The notes under the pieces were generated by a model that did not search any database, was not told the origin of the DNA, and saw only the letters and a list, made by a program, of their open reading frames with translations. A stretch of 64,000 nucleotides of DNA from Psychrilyobacter piezotolerans. GTDB lineage: Bacteria; Fusobacteriota; Fusobacteriia; Fusobacteriales; Fusobacteriaceae. A program made the position numbers and the translations under genes. The DNA is taken from assembly GCF_003391055.1 (NCBI RefSeq), contig NZ_QUAJ01000008.1:45581-109580 (forward strand), written 5' to 3'. This document shows, in pieces, positions 31,725 to 41,115 of this stretch (its first letter is position 1; each line of letters begins with the position of its first letter).

Positions 31725-32696
31725 TTATATAATCATATTAAAAAGATATCCTACTGCCACTATTCCCATCCCTGTTATCCCTGTAAATACTCCTATGAGT
31801 TTGGGCTTTATCACCTTTCTGAGCAGTATCATCTCCGGCAGCGACAGAGCTGTGGTAGCCATCATAAATGCCAGGGCCGTTCCCATCCCTACTCCTTTAT
31901 TTATCAAGGCTTCTGCAATGGGAATAGTCCCCATGGCATTGGAATAAAGGGGAATAGCTATAATTGTAGCAAAGAGTACTGCCAATGGGTTTTTCGGTCC
32001 TGCATATTCAGAAAGAATCTCTTCCGGAGCCCATCCGTGGATAAGAGCCCCTATTCCTATACCGATTAAAAGATACTTCCATATTCTTCCTACGATCTCC
32101 CTTACATTGCTTTTGGCAAATTCCAGTCTTTCCCTTCTGGATAAAACTCTTATCTGACTTTCTCCCATTTTTATCTCATATACATATTCTTCTACATATC
32201 TTTCAAGTTTTAAAATATGGATCAGATACCCCCCTAAGATCCCTAAGACCACTCCTGCAAGAACATAATAACCCGCTATCTTAAGGCCGAAAGTTCCCAG
32301 TAAAATCACAAAGGCTGCCTCATTTACAATGGGGGAGGTTATAAGAAAGGAAAAGGTCACTCCAAGGGGAATTCCCCCCTCTATAAATCCTATGAAGAGC
32401 GGGACACTGGAACAAGAACAAAAAGGTGTCACTATTCCCAGAAGACTGGCTGCTATATGTGCCCTTAACCCTCCCATTTTTTCCAAGATCTTTTTTGTTT
32501 TCTCTACAGAAAAATAACTTCTTATATAGGAGATAGCAAATACCATTATGGAAAGGAGGATGAGAATCTTTATTACATCATAGATAAAGAAATGAACCGA
32601 TCCGCCAAATCTGCTTCCCATATCTACTCCTAAATTTTTAAGAATCCAGGTGGTTCCCTGGTCAAGCCAGCCAAAGGAAAATATATACTTTATCAT
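31725..32696 (-). CDS. DUF318/ArsP-type permease
   Basis: A 323-residue permease with eight or so helices in two halves. The Cys motif TPFCSCSSVPLFIGF (about 91-105) is the hallmark of ArsP (trivalent organoarsenical efflux) and the wider UPF0718 family; a second half-repeat shows IPLYSNAMGTIPIAEAL. Organisation with ArsR, thioredoxin-like and Fe-S proteins supports metalloid efflux. Its start overlaps the arsR-type stop (ATGA). Confidence 0.88.
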   Translation of the reverse strand: MIKYIFSFGWLDQGTTWILKNLGVDMGSRFGGSVHFFIYDVIKILILLSIMVFAISYIRSYFSVEKTKKILEKMGGLRAHIAASLLGIVTPFCSCSSVPLFIGFIEGGIPLGVTFSFLITSPIVNEAAFVILLGTFGLKIAGYYVLAGVVLGILGGYLIHILKLERYVEEYVYEIKMGESQIRVLSRRERLEFAKSNVREIVGRIWKYLLIGIGIGALIHGWAPEEILSEYAGPKNPLAVLFATIIAIPLYSNAMGTIPIAEALINKGVGMGTALAFMMATTALSLPEMILLRKVIKPKLIGVFTGITGMGIVAVGYLFNMII

Positions 32697-32989
32697 GATT
32701 GCTTCGCCTCCTCTAAATATCTGAGATCCAGGATTTCCTTTACTGTGTGGATAACCTTAAGTAAATTTTCATCTTTTATCTGATACATCACCTTGAGTCC
32801 TTCCTTTTCTGCAGTAAGGATTCCCGAATCCCTCATTATTTTTAAATGCTGAGAAAGATTAGACTGGGAAAATTCCACATCTTTTTGAAGTTCACAGACA
32901 CACAGACGTTCTTTTCCGAGTTTTTTTACTATTTTAAGCCTTATGGGATGCCCGAGTCCCTTAAAAACTTTAACCATATCTTTTTCCAT
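32693..32989 (-). CDS. arsR: ArsR-family metalloregulator
   Basis: A 98-residue winged-helix repressor. The metalloid site ERLCVCELQ (CVC) lies in the alpha-3 region as in classical ArsR, followed by the recognition helix SQSNLSQHLKIMR. Binding of As(III) or Sb(III) should release it from DNA. ATG at 32989 has GGAGGGG upstream. Promoter and an inverted repeat operator are immediately upstream, and the permease gene overlaps its stop, giving a classic self-regulated efflux operon. Confidence 0.93.
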   Translation of the reverse strand: MEKDMVKVFKGLGHPIRLKIVKKLGKERLCVCELQKDVEFSQSNLSQHLKIMRDSGILTAEKEGLKVMYQIKDENLLKVIHTVKEILDLRYLEEAKQS

Positions 32990-33002
32990 AATACCCCTCC
33001 AC

Positions 33003-33056
33003 AACTATATAATTATTTTCTAATATAGTTATATACCCTAATTTAATTATTGTCAA
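33003..33056 (-). promoter_or_regulatory. arsR promoter with inverted-repeat operator
   Basis: On the - strand TTGACA (33051-33056) and TATAAC (33028-33033) are 17 bases apart. AACTATAT (33003-33010) and ATATAGTT (33023-33030), a perfect inverted repeat with a 12-base centre, overlaps the -10 box, fitting an ArsR operator. Confidence 0.75.
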
Positions 33057-33290
33057 TATCATTTTTAAATATATTTACAAAATTATAAGTAAATAAATCT
33101 TTTGAATAAGAATTTATACCTGCTATTTTTCTTCTAGTCTTCATAAAGGTCAATTTCATATTTATTTTGGTTTTTATAATTTTGTTTTTTTTTATATTAT
33201 ATTAATTTATTATCGGTCTTTTTTGATAACCATCATACTTTAAAAAAGATTCTTCTTTTGTAAATCTTCTGATTTATAATTTCCTGGATA
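33057..33290. other. AT-rich gap, nothing recognised
   Basis: Between the arsR promoter and the nucleoside hydrolase terminator. Very AT-rich, with no open frame having a ribosome site and no convincing structure. Confidence 0.5.
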
Positions 33291-33332
33291 AAAAAAAGGT
33301 AACTTCTGTAGACTACAGAAGTTACCTTTTTT
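33291..33332. terminator. Terminator of the nucleoside hydrolase gene
   Basis: AAGGTAACTTCTGTAG pairs perfectly with CTACAGAAGTTACCTT, with A and T runs at the ends. Confidence 0.92.
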
Positions 33333-33335
33333 GTT

Positions 33336-34226
33336 TTAATTTAATGTCTCAATTAAATATTTTTTAAACCAAGTTTTATCAAAATCAACAGCTACCATTA
33401 TTTTACCGCCACAAAAATTTTCAGCAGTTTCTCCCCTTTTCTCATCTATTCCAACTAATATATTTTTTTCTTCAAACTTAAATGCATCCTCATATACAGG
33501 TGCGATCATGGCTATTGTATCGTGGAAGGTTACACTTGTCATTCCTATTTTTTCCCTGACTCTGAACATAGAATCAAAAATTTCCATTGTCGCCCTGCTG
33601 TATTTAGAATTAGATTTTCTGAGATCCTCCAGTTCATTAATTGTGAACTGCCCCTTCATAGTAGCATCTAATCCAACCATTTTTACTTCTAAACCTGAAC
33701 TAAATACTATGTTTGCCGCCTCTGGATCAACAAAAATATTAAATTCTGCATGGGGAGTTATATTCCCGCCGCAAAGTGATCCCCCCATAATAGTTATTCC
33801 CTTTAAAAGAGTTTTTAATTCCGGGTATTTAGTCAGTGCTGCAGCAACGTTTGTTAAGGGCCCTACGGCAACTAATTCAACTTCCTGGGGATATTTTTCA
33901 GCACACTCCAGATAAAATTCTGCATATCTTTTTGAAAATCCCTTGGATGAATTGGGAAGTTCTATGTCTCCCATCCCTGTTTCTCCGTGAAATTCAGTTG
34001 CTGTATGCAGATCCCTTTTTAATGGTTTATCTAATCCGCAATATACATCTAGATCTTCATTTAAATACTCCAAAAGATTTAACGCATTTCTTGTTGTATG
34101 GGAAAGTTCTACATTTCCAGCCACAGTAGTTATTCCCAATATCTCTATATTCTTATCTGCTAAGCCTGTTATGACAGCTAAAGCATCATCCATCCCCGGA
34201 TCACAATCTAATATTATTTTCTGCAT
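33336..34226 (-). CDS. Inosine-uridine-type nucleoside hydrolase
   Basis: A 296-residue N-ribohydrolase that splits nucleosides into base and ribose. The Ca2+-binding signature DCDPGMDDALA is at residues 7-17; further family marks are TVAGNVEL, VGPLTNVAAAL, ITIMGG, EFNIFVDPEAA and FHDTIAM with the late metal-binding Asp. Length matches RihA/RihB. AAGGAG precedes the ATG; monocistronic, with a strong terminator. Confidence 0.93.
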   Translation of the reverse strand: MQKIILDCDPGMDDALAVITGLADKNIEILGITTVAGNVELSHTTRNALNLLEYLNEDLDVYCGLDKPLKRDLHTATEFHGETGMGDIELPNSSKGFSKRYAEFYLECAEKYPQEVELVAVGPLTNVAAALTKYPELKTLLKGITIMGGSLCGGNITPHAEFNIFVDPEAANIVFSSGLEVKMVGLDATMKGQFTINELEDLRKSNSKYSRATMEIFDSMFRVREKIGMTSVTFHDTIAMIAPVYEDAFKFEEKNILVGIDEKRGETAENFCGGKIMVAVDFDKTWFKKYLIETLN

Positions 34227-34399
34227 ATAATTCTCCTTTTTCTTTTTATAATATCATATAAAAGTTTGTTTCTCAACAGGGCCGGATTATTTTTAAATTC
34301 ATATAGGTCTTGAATAGGGTAAAAGGGCTTTTATTGTAAACATTTCAAAAAAATGATATCTTGTTATATATATAAGGTATGAAAGGGAGGTATTAGAAA

Positions 34400-34846
34400 A
34401 TGAATTTAGAGATTAAAAATTTTGACGATCTTACAACCAGGGAAGTATATGAAATATTAAGGGTGAGATCGGAGGTCTTTGTGGTAGAACAGGACTGTGT
34501 CTATAACGATTTAGATGGAAAAGATCTGGAATCAGTTCATATTATGATTGAGGAAGATGATAAAATTCTGGCTTATCTAAGAGTTATAAAACCAGGAATT
34601 TCATATGATGAACCTTCCATAGGAAGGGTTTTAGTAACCTGCCAGGCAAGGGGAAGAGGGTTAGCCAGAAAAATTGTACAAGCCGGGATGGATTATATAA
34701 TTCATAACTGGGGCGAAAAGAAGATAACCATAGGAGCACAGGATTATCTGAAAAAATTCTATGAAAGTCTGGGATTTGAAGCGGTTTCCGAGGTTTATTC
34801 AGAGGACGGTATTCCCCATGTGGATATGACTTACTTTAAGAAATAA
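34400..34846 (+). CDS. elaA: ElaA-family GNAT N-acetyltransferase
   Basis: A 148-residue acetyltransferase. ElaA marks: YEILRVRSEVFVVEQDCVYNDLDGKD near the start, IGRVLVTCQARGRGLARKIV (acetyl-CoA loop), and a final FYESLGFEAVSEVYSEDGIPHVDM. Substrate unknown. GGGAGG at good distance from the ATG. Monocistronic. Confidence 0.92.
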   Translation: MNLEIKNFDDLTTREVYEILRVRSEVFVVEQDCVYNDLDGKDLESVHIMIEEDDKILAYLRVIKPGISYDEPSIGRVLVTCQARGRGLARKIVQAGMDYIIHNWGEKKITIGAQDYLKKFYESLGFEAVSEVYSEDGIPHVDMTYFKK

Positions 34847-34971
34847 GGTTTAGAATATAAAGGCTTCTTGAAAAAGAGGTCTTTTTTACTTATCTATGGT
34901 ATATTTATTAGGTAGTTTTTATAAAAATTATTTAATAACACAAATATAAATATTTTGCAGGAGGCTTTAAA

Positions 34972-35814
34972 ATGAATAATTTTATAAGTGTAAATAGACT
35001 AAAAGAAAATTTAAAAGAAGTGGTAATCCTAGATGTAAGGTTTGATCTACACGATAAAGAGTACGGACAGAAAAAATATAAGGAAGAGCACATTGACGGG
35101 TCTTTTTTCATAGATTTAGACAGGGACTTAGCAGGAGTAAAAAAAGAGCATGGTGGGTCAAGACCACTGCCTGAGATGGGGGAGTTCATAGAAAAAATTG
35201 AAAGATTAGGAATAACAAAGGACAGCTCTATCGTCGTATATGATGAGGAGATGGTTACAGCAGCCAGAGCATTTTGGATGTTTAAATATATCGGCCATGA
35301 AGATATTAAAATATTAGATGGCGGATATGCACAGTGGGTAAAAGAAGGGGGAAGGGTAACTGAGGAGGAAACTCCATTACCAGAGAACAGCAGATATGAT
35401 TTTGAGATCCAAAATGATATATATGCTGAGATCAATGAAGTTAAAGAGGGAATATTGGATAAAGATATCTCCCTGGTAGAATGCAGATCCCACGAAAGAT
35501 ATTTAGGCCTGAATGAACCATTTTATTCTAAGCCGGGTCATATCCCCACAGCTCTTTGTATTGATTCAAAGTCACTGTTAAAAGATGGAAAGGTAAGATC
35601 CATAGATGAATTAAAAGAAATCTTCAGGAGGCTGGATAAGTATAAAAATATAGTGTTTTCATGTGGTTCCGGGGTAAATGCATCTTTAGATTACGCAGTT
35701 TACAGTGAATTTTTCTCCAATGGAAAGGTGTATATAGGAAGTTATTCCGATTGGACGAGTTATTCTGAAAACCCCATTGAAACAAAGAATGAAAACTCCA
35801 TAATAAGCAATTGA
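34972..35814 (+). CDS. Sulfurtransferase (thiosulfate/3-mercaptopyruvate type)
   Basis: A 280-residue protein of two rhodanese domains. The N-terminal inactive domain has VILDVRFDLHDKEYG and DGSFFIDLDRDLAG; the C-terminal catalytic domain has the active Cys in VFSCGSGVNAS (about 224-233) and YIGSYSDWTSY near the end. The CGSGV loop suggests mercaptopyruvate specificity rather than thiosulfate. GGAGG before ATG. Its last 155 bp are duplicated at 43255-43409. Confidence 0.92.
   Translation: MNNFISVNRLKENLKEVVILDVRFDLHDKEYGQKKYKEEHIDGSFFIDLDRDLAGVKKEHGGSRPLPEMGEFIEKIERLGITKDSSIVVYDEEMVTAARAFWMFKYIGHEDIKILDGGYAQWVKEGGRVTEEETPLPENSRYDFEIQNDIYAEINEVKEGILDKDISLVECRSHERYLGLNEPFYSKPGHIPTALCIDSKSLLKDGKVRSIDELKEIFRRLDKYKNIVFSCGSGVNASLDYAVYSEFFSNGKVYIGSYSDWTSYSENPIETKNENSIISN
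35643..35797 (+). repeat. Direct repeat, left copy (3' end of sulfurtransferase)
   Basis: 155 bp identical to 43255-43409 except for three substitutions near the end, with no gaps. The repeat begins at the codons before VFSCGSGVNA and ends just before the stop region. It brackets seven genes of 35.9-43.2 kb. Confidence 0.9.
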
Positions 35815-35835
35815 AACTTTCATATTTCATATCCT

Positions 35836-35874
35836 AAAAAGGCAAATCGATTCATTTTATCGACTTGCCTTTTT
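35836..35874. terminator. Bidirectional terminator
   Basis: AAAAAGGCAA and TCGAT pair with ATCGA and TTGCCTTTTT, between the converging sulfurtransferase and alpha/beta hydrolase genes. Confidence 0.88.
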
Positions 35875-35924
35875 AGTTGTATGCCTTATCCCATTCCTTT
35901 GATGAAACCTTCTGATCTTTAGCC

Positions 35925-36641
35925 TTATAGTGAAAGCAGATGACCTGCTAGCTCATCAGGAGCTGCAAGAAAAGGAGAGTGACTGGTATTCATTTTAATC
36001 ACTTTTTCACAGGGAGAATTTGTATACATCTTCTTCTGTGCAGAAGGAGAAATAGCCCTGTCGTGTGTGCAAGAGATATAAATTCTCGATACCCGGCCGA
36101 AGTTTTCAGAAGTTGTTTCAACCGGTGTAATAAGAGGAGCTGCCGGTTGATTAGTCAAGAGCGACTTTGCTCTTTCTACATCCTCGTGGGAGCAGTCACC
36201 AAAAAAGATTTTCTTTATCAAATCTTCTCCTACAGTGGCATAAGCTTTATCTTCGGAAATCGCCGTATTAGGGAAGAGCAGGGTATCTTCATCCACCGAA
36301 GCAATTGTCGTCAGGGATTCACCATTTTGAAGTAAAAATGCACTGACGTAGACAAGTTTTTTGATCTTGTCTGGCCGGAATTCAGCTGTCTGAGTGATGA
36401 CGGCTCCTCCCATACTGTGGCCAACGAGATACACCGGTTCAGACTGTTCGTCCAGAACCTTGCAAAGTTTATCTACATAATCCTGTAGAGTAATTTGGCC
36501 AGGTGGAATTGGATCCTTCTGTTCATGCCCCGGCAGGTCTGGAGCCAAAACCTTGTGTCCTTTTTCTTTTAACAGGGAAACGACTTTATCCCAGCACCAC
36601 CCTCCATGCCATGCTCCATGAACCAATATATAAGTACTCAT
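35925..36641 (-). CDS. Alpha/beta-fold hydrolase (EstC/salicylate-esterase-like)
   Basis: A 238-residue serine hydrolase: HGAWHGGWCWDKV oxyanion region (about 8), nucleophile Ser in GHSMGGAVI (about 78), Asp in THDRAI (about 202) and His near the end (TSHSPFLAAP). The HGAWHGGWCW opening is typical of EstC, hydroxynitrile lyases and methyl-salicylate esterases. The gene has visibly higher G+C and different codon choice from its neighbours, consistent with transfer. Next to phenolic acid decarboxylase, an aromatic-ester substrate is plausible. Confidence 0.88.
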   Translation of the reverse strand: MSTYILVHGAWHGGWCWDKVVSLLKEKGHKVLAPDLPGHEQKDPIPPGQITLQDYVDKLCKVLDEQSEPVYLVGHSMGGAVITQTAEFRPDKIKKLVYVSAFLLQNGESLTTIASVDEDTLLFPNTAISEDKAYATVGEDLIKKIFFGDCSHEDVERAKSLLTNQPAAPLITPVETTSENFGRVSRIYISCTHDRAISPSAQKKMYTNSPCEKVIKMNTSHSPFLAAPDELAGHLLSL

Positions 36642-36673
36642 AATTTACCCCTCCTTCTTTTTTAGAAAATAGA

Positions 36674-37165
36674 TTATTTATAAAAGCTACCTGCTCTTAT
36701 TTCATCTGACATTCCTTTATAGGGAGCTTCGGAAATTATATTTTCGTTGTTAACTCCTACATTTTTTACATAAGTAATAGCTGCAAACTCATCTACAACA
36801 TCCTTAGGGTATGTTTCATATTTTTCTCTGGATTCTTCCATTAAATCGATGTAATCATTTTGATAACATACAGTTATTTCTGAATGATCGTGTACCCATT
36901 TTGGAAAGAAAATTACACCATGCATTTTATTATCTTCCAGCATAAAATTTAAACTTACATCTGTTCCAGTAGGCTCGGTCCATGATATTTTGTAAACACC
37001 TTTTGTTAACTCCACTAGATGCATCTTTTGTTCCTTTACCCATCTTCCGCCTACCATACCGCTGTGAATACGGTAATCTACAGTATCCTCATTTTTTATA
37101 TAGATTTCATATTCCCATCCATTGGCATACGTATAAATCATTTGTGTTCCGATAAAATTTTTCAT
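36674..37165 (-). CDS. padC: Phenolic acid decarboxylase
   Basis: A 163-residue enzyme that decarboxylates ferulic, p-coumaric and caffeic acids to vinylphenols, without cofactor. Very clear family match: [57 protein letters not shown] and DEFAAITYV. The active-site Tyr, Arg and Glu of PadC lie in these blocks. GGAGG precedes the ATG. In other bacteria PadR represses padC; a PadR gene is 4 kb away, but its apparent operator is not upstream of this gene. Confidence 0.95.
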   Translation of the reverse strand: MKNFIGTQMIYTYANGWEYEIYIKNEDTVDYRIHSGMVGGRWVKEQKMHLVELTKGVYKISWTEPTGTDVSLNFMLEDNKMHGVIFFPKWVHDHSEITVCYQNDYIDLMEESREKYETYPKDVVDEFAAITYVKNVGVNNENIISEAPYKGMSDEIRAGSFYK

Positions 37166-37297
37166 TTAAATACCTCCATTTTTTATTAATTAAATATAAA
37201 CTTTCTAAAGTTTTTATTTCTTATATAGACATTATAAACTGGTTTGTTTGAAAATCCCACGCCAATAGGCGCGAATACCATAATTTTCTATTATATA

Positions 37298-37328
37298 AAA
37301 AAGTAGAGGCTTTGAGGCCTCTACTTTT
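37298..37328 (-). terminator. Terminator of the Crp-family gene
   Basis: AAAAGTAGAGGC pairs with GCCTCTACTTTT around TTTGAG, overlapping the gene's last codons. Confidence 0.88.
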
Positions 37329-37986
37329 CAAATTTTTCCTTATATTTCCCCAGCTTAACAGGGTCCTTTATAGAGAGCTTATCCCCCGTTCTCTCTATAA
37401 TACCCTGATCCTGAAGATTTTTTAACAACCTCTGGAGAGTTCTCAAATTTATATTCAAATGTTCGGAAATTATTCTGGTACTTCCAATATCTATAGTTTG
37501 GCACTTTTCCAGGTGTTTAATAAAGAACTGTTCATCTGAATATACATTTTTAAGAAGAAGATATTTAAATTCTTTAAAGTGATCTTCTACTCCCATCATT
37601 ATAAGTTTTTTGAGAACGGCACTCTTCCCTTTAAACTCAAGATCCATTATCTTATCAAGGGGTAAATACGCAATCTTAGAATCTTCCTTTGCTACTATAT
37701 CCACATCAAAGAGCCGAAAACGTTCTTGTGAAATCTTCTTGGAAAAACAAAAGTTTACTCCTGTGATCTCATCTTCATAGAGGTCCCTATAAAATTCCCC
37801 TCCATCAGGAGTATATACTATATGCTGAATATGTCCTTCTATTATATAGCATGTATTGAATTCCTTTAACCGTTCGTAATAGACAGAGCTTCCTCTCTTA
37901 ATCTTAGTAATATCTATCATATTTTCAAATGGAGTTCCTATAAGTTCTTCCAGATTCAGTTTAGAAAGTATTTCTGCCTTAGTCAT
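37321..37986 (-). CDS. Crp/Fnr-family transcriptional regulator
   Basis: A 221-residue regulator: cNMP-binding-like domain (about 25-120), dimer helix, and C-terminal winged helix with STRIISEHLNINLRTLQRLLKNLQDQGIIER (about 165-195), a Crp-type recognition helix. No Fnr-type cysteine cluster at the N-terminus, so probably a small-molecule sensor. Its place between padC and fabK suggests control of the surrounding catabolic genes, unproven. AGGAGG before ATG. Confidence 0.88.
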   Translation of the reverse strand: MTKAEILSKLNLEELIGTPFENMIDITKIKRGSSVYYERLKEFNTCYIIEGHIQHIVYTPDGGEFYRDLYEDEITGVNFCFSKKISQERFRLFDVDIVAKEDSKIAYLPLDKIMDLEFKGKSAVLKKLIMMGVEDHFKEFKYLLLKNVYSDEQFFIKHLEKCQTIDIGSTRIISEHLNINLRTLQRLLKNLQDQGIIERTGDKLSIKDPVKLGKYKEKFEK

Positions 37987-38069
37987 AAATTCCTCCTCAA
38001 AAAGTTTTGATAAAAAATATTATACAGATATTTTAATTTTTTCATAATTGTTACACCAGAACCTTTAAT

Positions 38070-38116
38070 AATAAGACAAGCTCTCAGAATGTTTTTTCTG
38101 AGGGCTTGTCTTATTA
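38070..38116 (-). terminator. Terminator of the CoA-transferase/fabK-type operon
   Basis: AATAAGACAAGC and CTCAGAA pair with TTCTGAG and GCTTGTCTTATT, a stem of about 19 bp; it may work in both directions. Confidence 0.88.
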
Positions 38117-38121
38117 AATAA

Positions 38122-39054
38122 TTAATTAAAAGTTTTTAGATTAGTTAAAACTTCTTTAGCTTCTTCAAATATTGTTGTTATAGCTTCTTTTACAGTAGTA
38201 ATTTCATTTACCATACCACATATTTGTCCAGCCATTACAGAACCATTTTCTTTGTCACCTTCAAAGACAGCTTTTCTTAAAGAACCTAGAGATAATTCTT
38301 CTAATTCATCTCTGGATGCACTTCTCTTTTCAAGCTCTAAGAACTTCATAGTCATAGGATTTTTTATCCCTCTAACAGGCCCACCCAGACTTCTACCAGT
38401 AACAAGAGTATCGGTATCAGACGCTTCTAAAACAGCAATTTTAAAGTTTTCATGTACTGGACACTCTTTTGTTGCTACAAAACGAGTTCCTACCTGTACT
38501 CCCTGAGCACCTAAAGCAAAAGCAGCCACTACTCCTCTACCATCTGCAATTCCACCTGCTCCTATTACTGGAATAGATAATGCGTCTACTACTTGGGGAA
38601 GAAGAGCCATGGTAGTTGTCTCACCTACATGACCACCAGCTTCTGTCCCTTCTGCTACTACTGCATCTACACCTAATGCTTCCATCTTCTTTGCTATCTT
38701 TACAGATGGGATTACTGTGATTACTTTTATTCCCGCTTCCTTCCACATTTCTAAAAATGGAGCTGGATTTCCTGCTCCAGTTACTGCTACATTTACTTTT
38801 TCCTCTACTAATACTTCAGCTAACTCAGCACGATTATGCATCATAAGCATGATATTTACACCAAAGGGCTTGTCTGTTAATCCCTTACAAATTCTTATTT
38901 CTCTACGTAAATCGTCTGCACTCATTCCTCCAGAAGCTATTACTCCTAGTCCACCTGCATTTGATACTGAGGCTGCAAACTCTCCCATACAGATTTGTGC
39001 CATTCCACCTAAAAATATAGGGTATTCAATTCCTAATAATTCTGTTATCTTCAT
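38122..39054 (-). CDS. FabK-like flavoprotein (enoyl-ACP reductase II/nitronate monooxygenase family)
   Basis: A 310-residue FMN TIM-barrel enzyme. It matches FabK closely: ITELLGIEYPIFLGGMA at the start, DKPFGVNIML, TGAGNPAPFLE, EGTEAGGHVGE with the catalytic His, PVIGAGGIADGRG and GVQVGTRF. FabK reduces enoyl-ACP with NAD(P)H; nitronate monooxygenases share the fold. Here it follows a family 1 CoA-transferase by 50 bp rather than a fab cluster, so it may instead reduce an enoyl-CoA in a catabolic route. Confidence 0.88.
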   Translation of the reverse strand: MKITELLGIEYPIFLGGMAQICMGEFAASVSNAGGLGVIASGGMSADDLRREIRICKGLTDKPFGVNIMLMMHNRAELAEVLVEEKVNVAVTGAGNPAPFLEMWKEAGIKVITVIPSVKIAKKMEALGVDAVVAEGTEAGGHVGETTTMALLPQVVDALSIPVIGAGGIADGRGVVAAFALGAQGVQVGTRFVATKECPVHENFKIAVLEASDTDTLVTGRSLGGPVRGIKNPMTMKFLELEKRSASRDELEELSLGSLRKAVFEGDKENGSVMAGQICGMVNEITTVKEAITTIFEEAKEVLTNLKTFN

Positions 39055-39104
39055 TTTATTAAACTCCTTATTTCTATTTTAATTTATTTTTTTTGTTTAT
39101 TTGT

Positions 39105-40667
39105 TTATTTTTTTTCGAGGATCGATTTTAATTGTCCCCAATTTTCACTAAAGATTCCAGCATCCATTACTTTTAAGTCTTTAGAAATTGCTGGTACGAA
39201 GTCCATCTGTGCTAGGATATCTTTTTCTAAATCTACACCAGGTGCTATTTCGATTAGAGTCATTTTTCCATCTATTAGTTTAAATACTGCTCTTTCAGTA
39301 ATATATAGCACATATTGGTCTACACTTGATGCATATTTTCCACTGAAAGTAATTTGCTGTACATTTTTAATAAACTTCTTGTGTTTACCCTCATTTTCTA
39401 TTATTAATTTCCCATCCTCTACTTTCAGCTTTAATCCACCTGCTGTGAATGTTCCTGCAAATATTAGTTTCTTAGCTGATTGAGATATGTTGATAAATCC
39501 TCCACACCCATTTACTCTTGTTCCAAACTTACTTACATTTATATTTCCAGATTCATCTGTCTGAGCCAATCCTAAAACAGATAGATCTATTCCTCCACCG
39601 TCATAGAAATCAAACTGAGCATGATGATCAATTAGAGCTTGTGGATTATATGCATGTCCAAAGTCTCCTCCGCCGGCAGGTATACCTCCAATAGTACCTG
39701 CTTCTGTAGTGAATGTTACTAGGTCTTTTGCATCTTCCTCTACTACAACACTTCCTACATTAGCTGGAATTCCCACTCCTAGATTTAGGATTGTATTTGA
39801 TTCTAGCTCCATAGCAGCACGTCTGGCTATTACCTTTCTTTCATCCATTGGTAATGAGGCTATGTTTTTCACGGGAACCTTTAATTCTCCTGAGAATCCT
39901 GGATTATATTTTGTTGCCTCTGTTTGAAAGTGATTTTCTGGTTTAGATACCACTAGGTAATCTATTAAAATTCCGGGAACCTTTACATCTTTAGGGTGGA
40001 TTGTATTTTCTGATGCTATACCTTCTACCTGTGCTATTACTATTCCACCAGAATTTTTAACTGCTTGTGCAATAGGCAGCACTTCCATTAACAGACCTTC
40101 TTTTGACATAGTCAGGTTACCGGCTTCATCAGCTATTGTTCCTCTAATTATAGCCACGTCCAATGGGAACGACTTATAAAACAGCCATTCTTCCCCTTCA
40201 AAATCCACGACTTTAACTATATCTTCTACTGTTCTTGGCGACAGCTTTCCACCTTCAATTCTAGGATCCACATATGTTCCTAAACCTACCTTTGTTATAA
40301 CACCAGGTCTTCCAGATGCAATTTCTCTATATAATTGTGCTATTACTCCTTGCGGCAAGTTATAAGCTTCTAATTTATTTTGCTCTATCATAGATGCAAA
40401 CTCTGGTGCAGCTATTGTTATAGCACCAATCCATCTTTTAACAAGCCCTTCATGTGCAAAATGACCTATTCCCTTAGTTTTTCTATTCCCTATTGCAGTT
40501 GAATGCATTAAAGTAATATTTTTAGGGTGCCCCTCTTCAAGATAATTTTCCTTTATTCCTATTCCTATTTCCTCTGGCCAACAAGCAAGACCAAATCCAC
40601 TGGCAACAACCGTAGACTCATCTTTAATTAATTTTGCAGCTTCTCTTGCTGATATTATTTTCGCCAT
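39105..40667 (-). CDS. Acyl-CoA:acetate / 3-ketoacid CoA-transferase (YdiF type)
   Basis: A 520-residue enzyme joining the alpha and beta CoA-transferase domains in one chain. N-terminal VVASGFGLACWPEEIGIG and GLGTYVDPRIEGGKL; C-terminal catalytic Glu in TTEAGTIGGIPAGGGDFG. It moves CoA between acetate and short-chain or 3-keto acids. ATG at 40667 has AAGGAG upstream; a TTG three codons earlier overlaps it. A PadR-type operator lies about 170 bp upstream, and the FabK-like gene follows, forming a two-gene operon. Confidence 0.92.
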   Translation of the reverse strand: MAKIISAREAAKLIKDESTVVASGFGLACWPEEIGIGIKENYLEEGHPKNITLMHSTAIGNRKTKGIGHFAHEGLVKRWIGAITIAAPEFASMIEQNKLEAYNLPQGVIAQLYREIASGRPGVITKVGLGTYVDPRIEGGKLSPRTVEDIVKVVDFEGEEWLFYKSFPLDVAIIRGTIADEAGNLTMSKEGLLMEVLPIAQAVKNSGGIVIAQVEGIASENTIHPKDVKVPGILIDYLVVSKPENHFQTEATKYNPGFSGELKVPVKNIASLPMDERKVIARRAAMELESNTILNLGVGIPANVGSVVVEEDAKDLVTFTTEAGTIGGIPAGGGDFGHAYNPQALIDHHAQFDFYDGGGIDLSVLGLAQTDESGNINVSKFGTRVNGCGGFINISQSAKKLIFAGTFTAGGLKLKVEDGKLIIENEGKHKKFIKNVQQITFSGKYASSVDQYVLYITERAVFKLIDGKMTLIEIAPGVDLEKDILAQMDFVPAISKDLKVMDAGIFSENWGQLKSILEKK

Positions 40668-40831
40668 CTTTTTCAACTCCTTATTTTTATTTTATAAATT
40701 GGACTTCCAAATGGTCAAGCTATGATTACTGATATTCCTTTCATGTAAGTAGACAAACAGGCAGCTATTAATAGTACATATCCTGCAAATTTTGCATAGC
40801 TATGATTTATTACTTTACATACAAGTTTTTT

Positions 40832-40869
40832 CAAACATGTAAACATTTATACGTTGATATTAACATGTT
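40832..40869. promoter_or_regulatory. PadR-type operator before the CoA-transferase gene
   Basis: CAAACATGTAAACATTTAT (40832-40850) with a further AACATGTTT at 40862-40870 forms an inverted repeat (AAACATG/CATGTTT). On the - strand ATAAATGTTTACATGT followed by TTGAAAAAA matches 41756-41780 before padR and the transporter gene. Confidence 0.7.
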
Positions 40870-40965
40870 TATTTTTAAAAATCAAGTGTTTTTCTAAAAA
40901 AAAATAATTAAAAATTACTAAATAGCTCATATTTGAAATGAAACGTATAAATAAAGAACAGGAAA

Positions 40966-40992
40966 TAAAAAAAAGAACTCCACTTGGAGTCC
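40966..40992 (-). terminator. Terminator of padR-type gene
   Basis: ACTCCA and TGGAGT form a short stem with a T-run on the - strand. A further stem (CCCGTT with AACGGG, 41057-41072) lies between it and the gene end. Confidence 0.65.
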
Positions 40993-41115
40993 TCGCTGAT
41001 GACTAAAAATTTTAATTTATTGATTTGGGAAGGAGTTTTGTATGAAAAGAAATAACCCCCGTTAAAAACGGGATCCTTAGGTCTTTTTTACAAGGGGCAA
41101 CTTAGAATAATTCCA

